From assembly GCF_001905145.1 (NCBI RefSeq), contig NZ_LWLB01000003.1:152330-216329 (forward strand): 64,000 nt of DNA, in the 5' to 3' direction. Both the position numbers and the translations under genes were made by a program. This document shows, piece after piece, positions 63,146-64,000 of this stretch. How positions within the stretch are numbered: the first letter of the stretch is position 1; the number at the start of each line of letters is the position of its first letter. This stretch comes from Nocardiopsis sp. TSRI0078 (GTDB lineage: Bacteria; Actinomycetota; Actinomycetes; Streptosporangiales; Streptosporangiaceae). The notes below the pieces were generated by a model, which was not told where the DNA came from, made no database searches, and saw nothing but the letters and a program-made list of their open reading frames with translations.

Positions 63146-63538
63146 GCAGGTCCTTCCGTGGGTGCATGGCCGCGCTGCGCCCGCCGTCCCCCGAACATCC
63201 GGCACGCGGCCTGGTCGTGGTCGCCCCCGGCCGGGGTGCCACCGGACCAGAATCCGTTCCAGTAACGCTGCACATCATGTATCGCCCCCGGAAGGATTTC
63301 AAGGGTGTTTACCCGCCTTTCTCCATGTTCCCTGGTAAACGCCTTGTTTCGATGCCACGGGTGTCCTGGGCTGCGAAAACGCTGTTCCTATTTCACGTCG
63401 CCGTTCCGTTCTTTGTCATTCCAGTGAGTGCCCGGCCAGGGCATCCTCCTCAACGGGGTGAGTCACGTGGGGGCGTGCCCGGTGGCCGCCGACCCCGCGC
63501 GAGGGGCCAAGGTGTGAGTGGCGACACAGGCGTTTCGG

Positions 63539-63568
63539 TTTGCTCGGTGTTCCGGGCGGGGGTAGTGT
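63539..63568 (+). promoter_or_regulatory. Upstream rrn promoter candidate
   Basis: -35-like TTTGCT (63539-63544) and -10-like TAGTGT (63563-63568) are 18 bases apart. A similar weak pair lies at 63663-63668 (TTCGAG) and 63686-63691 (TAAGCT), 17 bases apart. Tandem promoters are normal for actinobacterial rrn operons, but each of these is weak alone. Confidence 0.35.
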
Positions 63569-63765
63569 TCACCGAGTCGCCACGGGACGGCGAGCGGCCC
63601 TCGGGCCGACTCGGAACCGGACCGGTCCGGCGGCACCATCCTTCTCTCCCGAGTCGAGCTGGTTCGAGCAGTGTTCTCGAGCCGGTAAGCTCGGAGGGCG
63701 CTTCCAAGGAAAACGCGGAAGCACACCGGGCTTCACCCCGACCAGGAACACCGAAAACCGCCGGT

Positions 63766-63794
63766 TTGGCGGGAAACGGAACACCTGATAAAGT
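63766..63794 (+). promoter_or_regulatory. Main rrn promoter
   Basis: -35 TTGGCG (63766-63771) and -10 TAAAGT (63789-63794) with an ideal 17-base spacer. It stands about 200 bases upstream of the expected 16S start and is the best sigma-70-type promoter in this region. Confidence 0.75.
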
Positions 63795-64000
63795 GAAGAC
63801 ACAACAAAGCGGAAACGCATACAGCGCCTTCCACGGAAAAGCGACAGGAACTCTCGGTTCCGGGCTTGTACGGGAAGAGCGGTTGTTTCTTGAGAACTCA
63901 ACAGCGCGTGTTTGATTTTCTTTAAGCCATGTTTGTTTTGGCCCCGCCACACTTCGGTGTGGAGGGTTCCTTTGATTAGCCGGGGTGACCCGGTTGGTCA
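63795..64000 (+). other. rRNA operon leader (16S gene starts beyond the window)
   Basis: The stretch CTTGAGAACTCAACAGCGCG (63885-63904 region) is the conserved actinobacterial rrn leader element. ATTTTCTTTAAG further on resembles a boxA antitermination signal. A UUCG tetraloop hairpin CCACAC-TTCG-GTGTGG sits at 63947-63962. No part of the 16S sequence itself (GAGTTTGATCCTGGCTC) is reached before position 64000. Confidence 0.8.

Larger units (their letters stand above)
63146..64000. other. Non-coding region leading into a ribosomal RNA operon
   Basis: No protein gene is supported in these 855 bases. The left part holds the upstream region of the DUF6230 gene, with the inverted repeat GTTTACC/GGTAAAC at 63307-63313 and 63334-63340. 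The right part holds tandem rrn promoter candidates and the leader. Base composition falls to clearly lower GC from about 63700 onward. Confidence 0.6.

Noticed and set aside
63885..64000. 16S rRNA gene within the window
   Set aside because: Only leader elements are present; the first conserved 16S bases do not appear before the right edge.

Overview
The window comes from a high-GC actinobacterium. The DciA-like/gyrB/gyrA/DUF3566/tRNA-Ile order is the classic oriC-proximal block of the phylum, and the GyrB and GyrA sequences look most like Nocardiopsis (Nocardiopsaceae). The genus is a judgement from protein resemblance only. A parS-like site at 22334-22349 and an rRNA-operon promoter and leader at the right edge also fit a chromosomal position close to the origin. 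No insertion sequence, prophage, CRISPR array or integrase is visible.

Layout. (1) 1-6450: tail of a DciA-like gene, gyrB, gyrA, a DUF3566 membrane protein with an unusually long acidic N-terminus, and tRNA-Ile(GAT). (2) 6735-13369: DUF4232 secreted protein, cold-shock protein followed by a hairpin/U-tract and a DEAD-box helicase, an MHS-family transporter and a GH15 glycosidase. (3) 13490-22143: a PoxB/acetolactate-synthase-like TPP enzyme, divergent from an operon of a flavin/Fe-S 2-hydroxyacid dehydrogenase and an enolase-superfamily enzyme; then a DUF4383 membrane protein and a catalase. (4) 22525-27760: three-gene membrane formate-dehydrogenase-type complex. (5) 27766-32148: phosphoribosyltransferase, divergent from a 2-oxoacid dehydrogenase E1alpha/E1beta/E2 operon without E3. 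(6) 32251-37395: VOC protein, Tat-exported metallo-beta-lactamase-fold protein, NAD(P)-dependent oxidoreductase behind a MerR-type promoter, PaaZ behind a TetR-type operator, and a decayed AraC-family remnant. (7) 37396-44000: ECF sigma factor with membrane partner, YbaK-like deacylase, ADP-ribosylglycohydrolase, a pseudokinase-PASTA-carbohydrate-binding protein, an NmrA-like oxidoreductase behind a second MerR-type promoter, and a small membrane protein. (8) 44268-54714: Liv-type ABC transporter plus alpha/beta hydrolase, GAF-PucR regulator, 3-hydroxybutyrate dehydrogenase and an extracellular PHB depolymerase, read here as a candidate polyhydroxybutyrate-use island. (9) 54711-63145: small acidic protein, OhrR-like MarR regulator, acyl-CoA synthetase, SigK/RskA pair, membrane molybdoenzyme, Met-rich acidic lipoprotein, secreted protein, DUF6114/DUF6230 pair. 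(10) 63146-64000: no protein gene; tandem rrn promoter candidates and leader of a 16S gene that lies beyond the window.

Many operons use 1-4 base stop/start overlaps (ATGA, GTGA, TGATG), implying translational coupling. Several genes (VOC protein, pseudokinase, 3-hydroxybutyrate dehydrogenase) have a -10 box only 6-8 bases before the start codon and are probably leaderless. A family of GTCGAC-rich intergenic repeats sharing the word GACTCGTC recurs at the 3' ends of genes and is one of the less explained signals. Coding calls rest on reading motifs and start sites by eye; no database search was possible.
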